From NCBI GenBank assembly GCA_028571685.1, contig CM053146.1:67799431-67863430 (forward strand): DNA of 64,000 nt. The letters run 5' to 3'. Below are positions 46,495 to 57,634 of the stretch, one piece after another. The notes below the pieces were generated by a model, which did no database searches, was not told the DNA's origin, and saw only the letters and a list, made by a program, of their open reading frames with translations. Position 1 is the first letter of the stretch, and each line of letters opens with the position of its first letter. Source of the DNA: Heterohyrax brucei. Taxonomy: Eukaryota; Chordata; Mammalia; Hyracoidea; Procaviidae. The translations under genes were made by a program, and so were the position numbers.

Positions 46495-49205
46495 ACATTT
46501 TTCTCTGACACCATAATTCAAAGGCATCAATTCTTCTGTCTTCTTTGTTCACTGCCCAGGCTTCTCATGCATATGATGCGATTAAAAATACTGTGGTGTG
46601 GTTCAGGTGCCCTTTAGTCTTCAAGGTGACATCTTTACTTTTCAATATTGTAAAGAGATCCTTTGCAGCAGATTTTCTCAATAGAATCTCAATAGATTTC
46701 TCGATTGCTGCTTCTATGAGTGTTGATTGTAGAGCCAAGTAAAATGAAATCCTTGACAACCACAATCTTTTCTCCATTTATCATGATGTTTCTCACTGGT
46801 CCAGTCGTGAGGATTTTTGCTTTCTTGATGTTGAGATGCAATCCACACTGAAGGCTGTGGTCTTCGAACTCCATCACTAAGTGTTTCAAGTCTTCTTCAC
46901 TTCCAGCAAGTAAGGTGGTGTCATCTGTGTAACACAGGTGGTTAATGAGTCATCCTCCAATCCTGATGCCTGTTCTTTGTATAATCCAGCTTCTTGGATT
47001 ATTTGCTAGGCATACGGATTGAAAAGGTATGGTGAAAATATACAACCCTGACATACACCTTTCCTGACTTTAAACCATACAGTGTCTCCATGTTTTGTTT
47101 GCACGACTGCCTCGTGATTCATATACAGATTCCTTAAGAACACAATTAAGTGTTCTGGAATTCCTATTCTCTGCAATGTTAGCCGTACTTTGTTATGATC
47201 CACACAGCTGAACACCTTTGCAAAGCGTATGAAACACAGGTCAACATCTTTCTGGTATTCTCTGCTTTCCGCCAAGATCCATCTGACACCAGCAATGATA
47301 TCCCTGGTTGCACATCCTCTTCTGAATTCAGCTTGAATTTCTGACTGCTCCTTGTGAATATACTGTTGCACTCACTTTTGAATGATCTTGAACAAAATTT
47401 TAGCTGCATGCGACATTAATGATACTGTTTGGTAATTCCTGCATTTGGTTGGATCATCTTTCTTTGGAATGGGCATAAACATGGATCTTTTCCAGTCAGT
47501 TGGCCAGGTAATTTCTTGGCATAGACAAGCGATCACTTTTAGTGCTGCCTATGTTTGTTGAAATATCTCGATTGATATTTCATCAAGTCCCGGAGCATTG
47601 TTTTTTTTTCCAATGCCTTCAATGCAGTTGCAACTTCTTCCTTCAGTACCATTGGTTCCTGACTATATGCTCCCTTTTCAAATGGCTGAACATTGACCAG
47701 TGCTTTCCGGTATAATGACTCTGTGTATTCCTTCCATCTTCTTTTGATGCTCCCTGAGTTGTGTAATAGTTTCCCTGTAGGATCCTTCACTATTTCAACT
47801 CGAGTCTTGAATTTTTTCTTCAGTTCTTTCAGCTTAAGAAATTCAGAACGTGTTCTTCCCTTCCAGTTTTCCAGCTCCAGCTCTTGGCACATGTCACTGT
47901 AAGACTTATCTTGTCTTCTCGAGCTGCCTTCTGCTTTAGTCGTCGTTCCCTTTTGCTTTAGCTGTTTGACATTTGAGAGCAGGTGTCAGAGTCTCTTCTG
48001 ACATCCAGTTTGGTCTTTTCTTTTTTCTTGTCATTTTAATGACCTCTTGCTCTTTTCATGGATGATGTCTTTCCACAGTCTGATCTCTGGTCATTAGTGT
48101 TTAACACATCAAATCTGTTCATGAGATGGTCTTTAAAATCAGGAAGGATATATGCAAAATCATACTTTGGCTCCTATGGATTTGTTCTAGTTTCTTCAGT
48201 TTCACTTTGAGTTTGCATATGAGCAATTGATGATCTGTGCCACAGTCAGCACTTGGTCTCATTCTGACTGCTGATATGGAGCTTTCCCATTGGCTTTTTC
48301 CACAAATGTAGTTGGTTTCCGTGTACTCCATTTGGTGAGGTCCATATATACAGTCACTGTGTTGGTTAAAGAACGTATTTGCAATGTAGAAGTCATTAGT
48401 CTCGCAAAATTCTGTGATGCAATCTCTGACATTATTTCTATCACTAAGGCTGATCCTTCTTCTTTGTCTCCAACTTTTGCATTCCTGTCACCAGTAATTA
48501 TCAATGTATCCTAATTGCATGTTCTATCACTTTCATCCGGTAAAATCTTCAGTCTTTCCATCTTTGGACTCAGTGATTGTTGTGTAAGTTTGAACGATAG
48601 TCACATTAACTGGCCTTCCTTGTTGGGCATATAGATATTATCCTATCACTGACAGCATTGCACTTTGGGACAGATCATGAATGTTCTTTTTTCTGATGAA
48701 CGCAACACCATTCTTCTTTAAGTTTTCACTCCCAGCATAGTAGACCATGTGATTGTCAGATTCAAAATGGATGTTATGTGTTCCATTTCATTTTGACTAT
48801 TCAAATTTTCCTAGATTCACACTTGGTGCATTCAATGTTCTGATTATCAATGGATGTTTTCAGCTGTTTCTTCTCATCTTGAGTTGTTCCACATCAGCAA
48901 ATAAAGATCCCAAAGGCTTTATTCCATTCACATCATTAAGGTCAACTTTACTTGGAGGAGGCAGCCCTTCCCCAGTAGTCTTTCAAGTGCCTTCCAACAT
49001 GGGGGGCTCATTTTATGGCACTATGTCTGATAATGTTCTGTTGTTATTCATAAGGTTTTCCATGGCTAATTCTTTTCAGAAGTAGACTGCCAGGTCCTTC
49101 TTCCTACTCTGTCTTAGTCTGGAAGCTCAGCTGAAACCTGTCTACTATGGGTGATCCTGCTGGTACCTAAATACCAGTGGCATAGCTTCCAGAATCACAG
49201 CAACA
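46495..49205 (-). mobile_element. RTE LINE copy B, ORF2 reverse transcriptase and endonuclease region
   Basis: Minus-sense frames show a broken RTE polyprotein. The endonuclease piece has MIITGDRNAKVGDKEEG (the phosphodiesterase-fold GDxNAK motif) and ADCGTDHQLLICKLKVKLKK. The reverse-transcriptase piece has QAEFRRGCATRDIIAGVRWI, RIGIPEHLIVFLRNLYMNHE and WFKVRKGVCQGCIFSPYLFN. The thumb piece has LHLNIKKAKILTTGPVRNIM. Stops and frameshifts separate these blocks. The copy reaches further 5' than copy A and is the most complete RTE here. Confidence 0.92.
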
Positions 49206-49344
49206 AGCTACTGACAGACAAGTGGGGGCTGCTCACTCTAAGCCCTGTGGGGTTCTGGGCTGATTTTATTGATGTTGTTTCCAACAACAGAACAAATTAC
49301 TCCATCCATCTGTGTCTGTTTTCAGAGTTAAAAAAATGCTTTCA

Positions 49345-49437
49345 CTGGGGGATGGCACAGGACTGAGCAGTGTTTCATTTTGTTGTATATACGGTCTCCT
49401 GTGAGTTGGAGCCAGATGGATGGCACCTAATAAGAAC
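49345..49437 (+). mobile_element. RTE LINE 3'-end fragment in opposite orientation
   Basis: ggatggcacaggactgagca, then gtgttt.. and tggatggcacctaataagaa, the sense-strand 3' terminus also seen at 54080-54173. It sits about 140 bp beyond the 5' end of copy B. Confidence 0.8.
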
Positions 49438-49439
49438 TA

Positions 49440-50082
49440 CAAATCACCTATGGCAAGACGGTGGATGAAGAGAATAATTCTTCTTTCCAAGAATCTAAAA
49501 ACCTCAATTTTAGACAAACATGTATTCAAAATACAAGAAAAACAAATCAGAAATGCTAGACACTGATAATAAAAATGAAGTCATAAATTCCATTATCTGT
49601 CAAATAATGATAATTAGTCAAAGACCTAGACTGAGACAGAATCCTGCTCTATATCTCTACTCTATTATGATCACTTTTTAAATCTCCTCAAGCATCTGTT
49701 TCCTGAAGAGTGAAATAGAAACTATAGCCAACTTACAGGCAGCTGTGCATTGAATAATACAACAGAAGTGGCTCATGTAGTCCCTGTTCTGCCATAAGCA
49801 CCCAATACCTAGTATTTACGATTACAATTCAAATTTTAGGTATTTTAGCTTAAACACTTCCAAGTTATAAATAATATTAAACATAAACTATAATCATTGG
49901 CAGAACCCAGCTCTCTGGGGTGACCTTTGGAGTAGCCTAGACATGCAAAGATGGAGGCAACAGAAGGCAGATGATTAGGTCCACTGGTTTTGCGGGTTTG
50001 CTTGTAAAACAAATATTTCTTTGTTGTCAGACTTCTCAGTTTTGCTACTTGGTCTGTGGCTATGCATAAAGTGGTAATTTAG
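49440..50082. other. Intronic sequence, nothing recognised
   Basis: No repeat or exon identified. Confidence 0.5.
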
Positions 50083-50087
50083 GGAAC

Positions 50088-50558
50088 TGTCATGGATTGA
50101 ACTACGTTTCCCCAAAATGCCTGTCAACTTGACTAAGCCATGACTCTAGTATGATGATCTATCATTTTGTCATCAGGTGTGATTTCTCTGTGTAGTGTAA
50201 TTATTATCACTATGATGTTAATGAAATGGATTAGCAGCAGTTGTACTGAGGAGATCTACAAGGTTAGATAGTGTGTTAAGCCTATCTCTTTTAAGACAAA
50301 AAAGACAGAAGCAAGCAGAGAGACAGAGGGACCTCATGTCACCAAAACCTGTGGTGACTGCATGGAGAAACTCCTAGTCCAGGAGAAGATTTCATGAGGA
50401 CTCTCCCCCAGAGGCGACAAAGAGAGAAAGCCCTGTGCTGGAGCTCCTTCCCTGGATTTGGCTTTCTAGCTTACTTTACTGTGAGGAAATAAATTTCTTT
50501 TTGGTAAAGGCATCCACTTGTGGCATTTCTGTTAAAGCAGCACCAGATGACTAAGACA
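50088..50558 (+). mobile_element. MaLR-type solo LTR
   Basis: Sense LTR opening tgtcatggattgaactacgt and closing gcaccagatgactaagaca. It has an AATAAA-type signal in gaggaaataaatttcttt. Exact 5-bp duplication GGAAC at 50083-50087 and 50559-50563. Non-coding. Confidence 0.92.
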
Positions 50559-50819
50559 GGAACCAATGATTTTTTTTTAAAAAAAACCTTCAAATGCTTT
50601 GAATGGACTCAGTTTAAGCAAGTTATAAGGCACGTGTCTCATAAAAGTAACTATTCCTGGTTGGAATTCCCATAATTAAAAAGAAAGAAAGAAATCTAGT
50701 AAGTGTCAGAGAAAATTACTTTGGACCATCTTCTAAAACTGTATGAGTTCCTCTATTTTTGCTGCAAGTAATGCAGTGATATTATTTTAAATGAATTCAG
50801 TAAGCATTTAGGGAGCAAA

Positions 50820-50967
50820 ACCCTGGTGTTGTCATAGTTCAAATCTACCACATGCAAACCAAAAGGTAGGCAGTTCAAATCTACCACATGCTCCTTGGAA
50901 ACCCTAGAGGGCAGTTCTGTTCTGTCCTATAGGGTTGCTATGAATTGGAATCGACTCAGAGGATCCT
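50820..50967 (+). repeat. AfroSINE with rearranged head
   Basis: The segment gttcaaatctaccacatg occurs twice (near 50839 and 50875). This suggests a local duplication replaced part of the A-box side; the body and tail are normal. Confidence 0.85.
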
Positions 50968-52028
50968 GTATAAAAAATATATGCAGCAAAATAAGATCAA
51001 TATAGAAGACCTCTACTGCTCTCTTGAGATTCTAGGATGCTGTGATTTTTTTTGTAACTCATACAGGTAGGGTGTTTACTCAATTACAATACAATAAATT
51101 AGTGCAATTTTACTGGGTTTATATCATCTACATGGCAAGGATTAATGCCTTTTGTAATAAGTTTTATTTGTATAGTCAATGTTGTTAAGAATATACACAA
51201 CAATCCTGCATCAATTCAACAGTTTCCACTTATGTACAACTCAGTGACACTGATTGCTTTCTTCCAGTTGTGCAACCATTTTCATCCTTCTTTTCCAAAT
51301 TGTTCTTCCTTCAATAACATCAACTCACTTCCCCTAAGCTTCCTATCTAATCTTTTGAGTTGCTGATGTCAATTTGATCCCATGTAGTTAGTTCTTAAAA
51401 AGGCGTAACATCAAGGCAGATAGTTTTTACTAGCTAAACTAACATATGGTTCAGTTTGAAGATGATGTTAAGGGTATGTTTTTGGTTTAAGGTTTAAATA
51501 TTATTTCAGGGCAACAATCTCAGGGGTTCTCCTATCTTCCATGCTCCCAAAAGTCTACAGCCCATGATAATTGGAAGTTCTCTTCTGCATTTCCCACCTT
51601 TTGATTAGGATTCTTTTAAGAAAACTTTGACTGAAGTGCTCAGTAATGGCAGCTGGCAGTATCCAGTTCTGTTCTCATGGCAAAGGAGGCAGTTACTGAT
51701 GAAGGGAATTAGCCAGAATTCTTTATCCTCCTCCTATTCCTGACTCTCGTTCTTCCTCTGTTGCTGCAGGTGAATAAAGACCAACAGTGCCCTGGGTGGC
51801 AGCTTTCAAGCTTTTAAGATGCCAGGCACTATGCACTGAACTACAAAGTAAAATGGAACTACTAATCCTACTATTAAGCCAATACTTGGAATGTCCTATG
51901 AAACCACAACCCTAAATGTCCAAACCAAGGAACCAAATCCATGAGAAGTTTGGTTGTATACAAGCAGGCTCAATAGTTACTCTTTTTTTAAAAAAAATTA
52001 TCTTGCCTTAGATGAAGGCTTACAGAAC

Positions 52029-52588
52029 TGCCATGCCTGAATTGTGTCCCCCCAAAAATGGGTGTAACAATTTGGCAAGGCTATGATTTCCAGTATTTTA
52101 TGATTGTCCTCCACTCTGAGATTTTCCCATGCTGTAAATCTTAACCTTTGCCTATGGTTAACAGACTGGATTATGTTAAAGAGGATTACGGTGGGACTGT
52201 AACACCCTCCCTAAGGTCACATCCCCTACTCCAATGTAAGGGGAGTTTCCCTGGAGCGTGGCTTGCACTACCTTTTATCCTACAAGAGAAAGAAGGGACA
52301 GAAAGCAAGCAGGGAGTGGGAGACCTCATAATGTTCAGGAAGCAGTGCTGGGAGCAGAGCATGTCCTTTGGAAAGGACTCGTGATCATCGCACATCAGAA
52401 GCTCCTGGTCCAAAGGAAGATTAAAGGCAATGACCTTCCTCCAGAGCCAACAGAGTAAGCCTTCCTCTGGAGCTGACACCTTGAATTTGGACTTTCAGCC
52501 TACTGAACTCTGACACAAAACAAATTTTCTCTGTTAAATCCACCCACTTGTGGTATTGCTGTTACGGCAGCACTAGATAGTTAAGACA
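52029..52588 (+). mobile_element. MaLR-type solo LTR inside L1
   Basis: Opens tgccatgcctgaattgtgtc and ends gcactagatagttaagaca. CAGAA occurs at 52023-52027 and 52589-52593, a near-adjacent candidate duplication offset by one base on the left. Confidence 0.88.
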
Positions 52589-53688
52589 CAGAATAAACTA
52601 GTTTCTTGTTAAATAATTAGTACACGTATTATTTTGTGACATTGGTTACCTACTCTAAAATATGTCAACATGCTCCCTTCTTGACCTTGACTTCCACTCA
52701 GTGGTGTTCCTGTTCCTCTTGCCTTCTAGTCCTTGACCCGGGACTGGTTTGCCTCCTTTAATCTTGTTTTGTTTTATAGGCCTGTCCAATCCCCAGGTGA
52801 GAGGTGAACCTCAGGAGTGACTTCATTACTGAGCTAAAAGTGTATGTAGAGGCCATCCTCTCCGGGTTTCTCCAGTCTTTGTCATATCAGTGAGTCTGGT
52901 CTTCTTGTGTGAGTTAGCACTTCATTCCACATTTTTCTCTAGCTCTGTCTGGTATTATCCATCGTGATCCCCATCAGAGCAGTCGGTGGCGGTAGTTGGG
53001 TACCGTCTAGTTGTCCTGCACTCAGTCTGGTGGAAGCTGTTAGTTATGGTCCATTAACCCTTTGGACCAATATTTCCTTTCTTCATCCTTTCTTGCTCCC
53101 CATGAAGAGACCAGTGGAGCATCTTAGACGGCTGTTCACAAGTTTTGAGACCCCAGATGCAGCTACTCTTGTTGTTGTTGCTATAAATATACCTATAACT
53201 TTTGCCAATTCAGCTTCTTACAAGTGTGCAACTTATTGACAGAAATTACAATAGGCTGCATAGCCCTACCCTTAATCAATGTGATTTTTCTGTTACTGTT
53301 AATTCCTATTTTCCACCCTCCCTCCACCTCTGGTGAAAACCAATAAACCTCAGTCTCTATACATTTGCCTTTTCTTGTCTTTCCATATAAGTGAGGTCAG
53401 CCATTCTCTTATAATTGGCTTATTTCACTGAAAATAGTACCCTCAAGCTCCATCTATACAATAACATGTATTAAGACTTCATTTCTCCTACTGACAGAGT
53501 AGTATTTCATTGTATGTATGCACCACATTTTGTTTATCCATTCATCTATCAATGGGCATTGAGGTTGTTTCTACTTTTTGGCTATTATGGATAGCATTGC
53601 AATGAACATTGATGTACAAGTTTCTTTTTGAGCCTCTGTTTTCAAGTCTTACGAGTGTATACCTAGGCGTGGAATTGCTGAGTTCTAC

Positions 53689-54173
53689 AGGTGTCACCTT
53701 GAAGACTTAAGTGTGTCTGACCATGGTATTTTCAATTGTATCATATGCATGTGAAAGCCGGGCTATGAGCAAAGAAGGCAGAAGAATTGATGTCTTTGCA
53801 TTGTGGTGTTGGAGAAGAACGTTGAATGTACCATGGACTGCCAAAAGAACCAATAAATCTCTTCTGGAAGATGTACAACCAGAAGTTGTACTCCTCAGAA
53901 GCAAAGATGTCAAAGTGGCAAGCCTGTATCTTACATACTTTGGACATGTTTTCAGGAAGGATCAGCCCCTGGAGGAGGACATCACGCTTGGTAGAATGAG
54001 GGTCAGCAAAAAAGAAGACCCTCAATGAGATGGATTGACACAGTGTCTGCAACAATGAGCTTAAGCCTAAAAAAGATTGTGGGCATGGCATAAGACCGGG
54101 CAGTGTTTCATTCTGTCATGCATAGCATCACTATGAGTTGGAACCGACTCGGTGGCACCTAACAACACAACAA
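53689..54173 (+). mobile_element. RTE LINE 3' end inside L1
   Basis: Sense copy of the ORF2 C-terminus: MVFSIVSYACESRAMSKEGR, LWCWRRTLNVPWTAKRTNKS and LYLTYFGHVFRKDQPLEEDI, then the 3' terminus ending ggcacctaacaacacaac. The frame is open for 105 codons, but the catalytic domains are absent. Confidence 0.9.
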
Positions 54174-54185
54174 CATAGCAGTTTT

Positions 54186-54355
54186 GGAAACCCTGGTGTT
54201 CTAGTGGTTAAGTGATACAGCTCCTAATGCTAAGCAAAAAGGTCAGCAGTCTGAATCTACCAAGTGTTCCTTTGAAACTCTATGAGGCATTTCTATTCTG
54301 TCTGATAGGATTGCTATGAGTTGGGATTGGTTTGACCACAACAGGTTTGGTCTTT
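54186..54355 (+). repeat. AfroSINE inside L1
   Basis: gaaaccctggtgttctagtg, then ctatgaggcatttctattct, then attgctatgagttgggattg. It follows the RTE end by about 12 bp. Confidence 0.9.
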
Positions 54356-54605
54356 TAGGTTTATAATAGTTCTATTTTTAGTTTTTTAAGGAACTACAAC
54401 ACAACTCCTCTACTATTTTGCACTCCCATTGGCAATGGATAAGTTTTCCAATTTCCCCACATCCTTATCAACCTTTGTTACTTTCTGGATTTTTTTTTTC
54501 TCCCTATCTCAACCATCATAGTAGGAGTGAAATAGTGTCTCATTGTGGTTTTGAGTAGCACTTCTTTGATGGTTAATGATGGTCAGCATCTTTTCTGTAT
54601 GGATT

Positions 54606-55330
54606 AACAGATTTTAGGAAAGAAAGGGGTAAAGGTATATATGTGCATAGGTGAGCAGGCACATGATTACTACACCACAGTGTATTATACTGGGATGCAT
54701 GAGGGAGCTTTTGTGAACTTCCTAAAATATCTAAAAGAATTTATGATACGTTGGGCTGTACAGTTTTCAGTGTGTTCAAGCCCTTCATCAGATTCTCAAA
54801 CTCATCTCTGACCTACAAGAAATTAAGCACCTGATTTAGGAGGTTGAACTTCTATGGACCTCTGAATCTTTCAGAACCGTGAAATACATTTATAATCATC
54901 AGGAGTGTGTGTGTGTGTGTGTGTGTCACAGTCAGACACACACATAGACACACACACAGAGGCAAAAGAGAGTAAGAGAAGAAGATTTTCAGAGAGAAGA
55001 TGACACACACAGTAATGGGTTGGCATTAATAAGAAACGTGCCTCAGGTCTCAGAGATGGCATGGACAGCATCTTGACTGAAACACAGAAGAGCTGATTCC
55101 TCATTCTGATGGGGATTTTCTGATAATACAAGGCGAATTCTAATGCCTCTTATTTATTTTTTAATACTGGCTGTGAGAACAGTTTCTCATTCCTGCTCAG
55201 TTTCCAACTGAGAACTGTCTTTCTGTTAGAGACTGAGTGAATTCAGTTACTGAGTTACCTGAGTTTGACATTTAGGAAGTTTGTAGTTGGTAAGTCTGGC
55301 TTTGGGTCATGTCCAGTACTTAAGAGTCAG
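54606..55330. other. Intronic sequence with a (GT)n/(CA)n inverted pair
   Basis: A GT run at 54904-54926 is followed by CA runs to 54958, so the two can pair. Otherwise nothing recognised. Confidence 0.6.
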
Positions 55331-55332
55331 TT

Positions 55333-55498
55333 AAAAATCCACTGCCCCTGAGTCGACTCTGATTCTCAGCAACACTGCAGGACAGAGTAAAACTGTCCTA
55401 TAGTTTCCAAGGTTGCAAATCTTTACTGAAGCAGACTGCCACATCTTTCTCTCCCAGAGTGGCTGGTAGGTTTGAACTGTCAACCTTGAACTCCACTG
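55333..55498 (-). repeat. AfroSINE, long variant
   Basis: cactgcccctgagtcgactc, the insert ttgcaaatctttactgaagc, and the head-side ttgaactgtcaaccttgaac. The A-box end is missing. Confidence 0.8.
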
Positions 55499-55775
55499 CA
55501 ACAGGTTATGTGATGAATTACTTTCTGTTGTTTTAAATCCAAAAGTTCCTTCAAAAAGCATCTTGGTAAGAACCAGAAACATCTCCTAAGAATTCAATGG
55601 GTATCCTGGCTAATAAAAATATGAATTTTTATAATCACGTGCAATAACAGCAACAACAAACAACAACAAAAGTATTCTACCTTTAAAAATATCACAATGT
55701 AAACCTATAAAAATAAGAAGAAATTTGGAAAAAATAATATTAAAATTTAATTATTATATTGCATCCATTCTTAGG

Positions 55776-55925
55776 AAACCTGGGTGGCATAGTGGTTAAG
55801 TGCTACATCTGCTAACCAAGAAGTTGGCAGTTCAAATCCTCCAGGGGCTCCTTGAACACTCTATGAGGCAGTTCTGGCCTGTCCAGTAGGGTCACAACAC
55901 TCAACAGCAATGGGTTTTTTGGTTT
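55776..55925 (+). repeat. AfroSINE, first of a tandem pair
   Basis: gaaacctgggtggcatagtg, then gaggcagttctggcctgtcc, then caacagcaatgggttttttg. Confidence 0.92.
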
Positions 55926-55937
55926 ATCCATTCTTAT

Positions 55938-56105
55938 GAAAACCCTGGTAGTGTAGTGGTTAAGTTGCTGCAGCTGCTAACCAAAAGACTGGCACTTTGC
56001 ATCCACCAGATGGTCCTTGGAAAATCTATGGGGCAGTTCTACTCTGTTTTATAGGGTCACTATGAGTTGGAGTTTATTCAATGGTAGTGGGTTTGAGCTT
56101 TTTTT
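55938..56105 (+). repeat. AfroSINE, second of a tandem pair
   Basis: gaaaaccctggtagtgtagt, then ctatggggcagttctactct, then gggtcactatgagttggagt. Same orientation, about 12 bp after the first. Confidence 0.92.
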
Positions 56106-57110
56106 CTGGTATCCATTCCTACAAGAGAAAAACAAAATATCTTAATATACTACTGAAGTTCATGGCAAACCTTGGAATTAAATCTGAGACTGACACTATT
56201 ACAGTTGAAAAAGCTATAGCTAAATTTTAGGGGGAAAAAAGTCAATGACGTATGTTTCATTCTTCAATAACCAACTATCAAAATGTTTTAGTAGCTAATC
56301 TCTTTCAAAGTCAGGCAGAAGAATCCTGAAGTAGTTCATTCAAGAAAATCAACTTTGAGCTTTTAAAGTTAAGTTTGAAAGCAATAGGCACATGAATCAT
56401 CTGAAATAAATGGAACAAAACAAATGTGGTATTCTTGATGAAGACTTGATATAGAAGCATAATTTTGTACCACGGATTCATTAAGTTCCCATTTTGTGTG
56501 TCACCCTACTGAGATTACTTCCTAAGAAGTAATTTCTCTTGATTCTAAATGGTCAAGAATGCCATTTTGATTATCATTATATTTTATGTCTTACACCTTA
56601 TGAGAAATTTCTTTTGCCTTTGATACTTTTTAAAAATGCTACTAAAATTTGCTTCTTATACAAGTCTCCTGGGGGAGGTATGAATCTGACAACGCCTGTC
56701 TAAAATAAAAAAGCGTTATACAAGTGACAAAGAACAAATGAAAATTAAGCCAGTTTATGCTCCCTGATGACAAGCATCACTTTCTCTGTAACTTCTGATT
56801 TAATAAATGTGCATTAACATGATTATGGTCTCACTTCAGTCTCCTTTATTTCTTCATTCTTGCAGTTTTTACGTTGTTCTGATTGATAAAATATACAGTT
56901 TATTCAAATACAGCTAAAAACTTTGGCATTTACCCTCCTGTCAGAAGCACATATAAATAACAAAAGAAATGTATTATTTCTTTTGAGATCTTTCATAAAA
57001 TTTTAAATAGTATACAGGATCATATCTTTCTTTCAGCATAACTCATGACCCTTTTTTCTGATAGTTTTGCTTTATTAATAAATTACTTTATATTTAATGC
57101 ATATGAGGTC
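56106..57110. other. Intronic sequence, nothing recognised
   Basis: AT-rich; no repeat or exon identified. Confidence 0.5.
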
Positions 57111-57116
57111 CAACAC

Positions 57117-57632
57117 TTAAGTCTGCAAACTTAAGTGTTCTAAGTGCTACATACCGCATTGCTGAATATCACAGTCACCTTCAAAGTACTCTCCTTGGCA
57201 AGCTATGCACTGACGCCAGTGTCTGGTGTGTACCCTTCAAAACAATTCTGGAATCCTTTCTGGAATGGCCATGGCACATGGTTGGCACCTTCACGAACTT
57301 AACTGTATAGTCGTCTGTGAGGGAGGTTTTAGCCAGTAAACAAATAAATGCATTGGAACACCTTATGTATTCACCTGATCTGGCCCCCAATTACCTTTTT
57401 CTTTACGTGAAGATAAAGAAAATGCTGAAAGGAAGACATTTTGAAGACTTTCAGGGCATCAAGGGTAATTATGATGACAGCTTTGATGGCTATTCCAGAA
57501 AAAAATTCCAAAATTACTTTGAAGGTTGCATCAGTGCATATCTTCCCAACGGTAGTACTTTGAAGATGACCATAGTGATATTCAACAATGAGGTATGTAG
57601 CACTTTTTCTAGGATGAGTTCAGGAAACTTGA
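57117..57632 (+). mobile_element. Fold-back mariner derivative, copy 2, with transposase C-terminal remnant
   Basis: The right 320 bp encodes a damaged mariner transposase C-terminus in sense: REVLASKQINALEHLMYSPD continuing LAP (third catalytic Asp in SPDLAP), then KIKKMLKGRHFEDFQGIKGN and FQNYFEGCISAYLPNGS. The left 130-150 bp (57137-57270) is an inverted copy of the same 3' terminus (taccgcattgctgaatatca, tcaaagtactctccttgg). The N-terminal HTH region and the first two catalytic Asp residues are absent. Confidence 0.85.
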
Positions 57633-57634
57633 CT

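Larger units (their letters stand above)
51080..54605 (-). mobile_element. Antisense L1 3' UTR and flank, hosting LTR, RTE and SINE insertions
   Basis: The right part is classic antisense L1 3' text: ggtcagccattctcttataa, attcatctatcaatgggcat, cctaggcgtggaattgctga and, beyond the insertions, tctcattgtggttttgagta. The left part (51080-53280) is assigned to the same L1 because it is continuous with it once the LTR at 52029 is removed. It may represent the lineage-specific 3' UTR. That assignment is an inference. Confidence 0.6.

Noticed and set aside
53711-54028. 105-codon open frame as a host gene
   Set aside because: The protein is the C-terminus of an RTE reverse transcriptase, and the DNA continues into the RTE 3' end.
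54902-54958. CRISPR-like repeat array
   Set aside because: It is a GT run followed by CA runs, an ordinary microsatellite in a mammalian intron.
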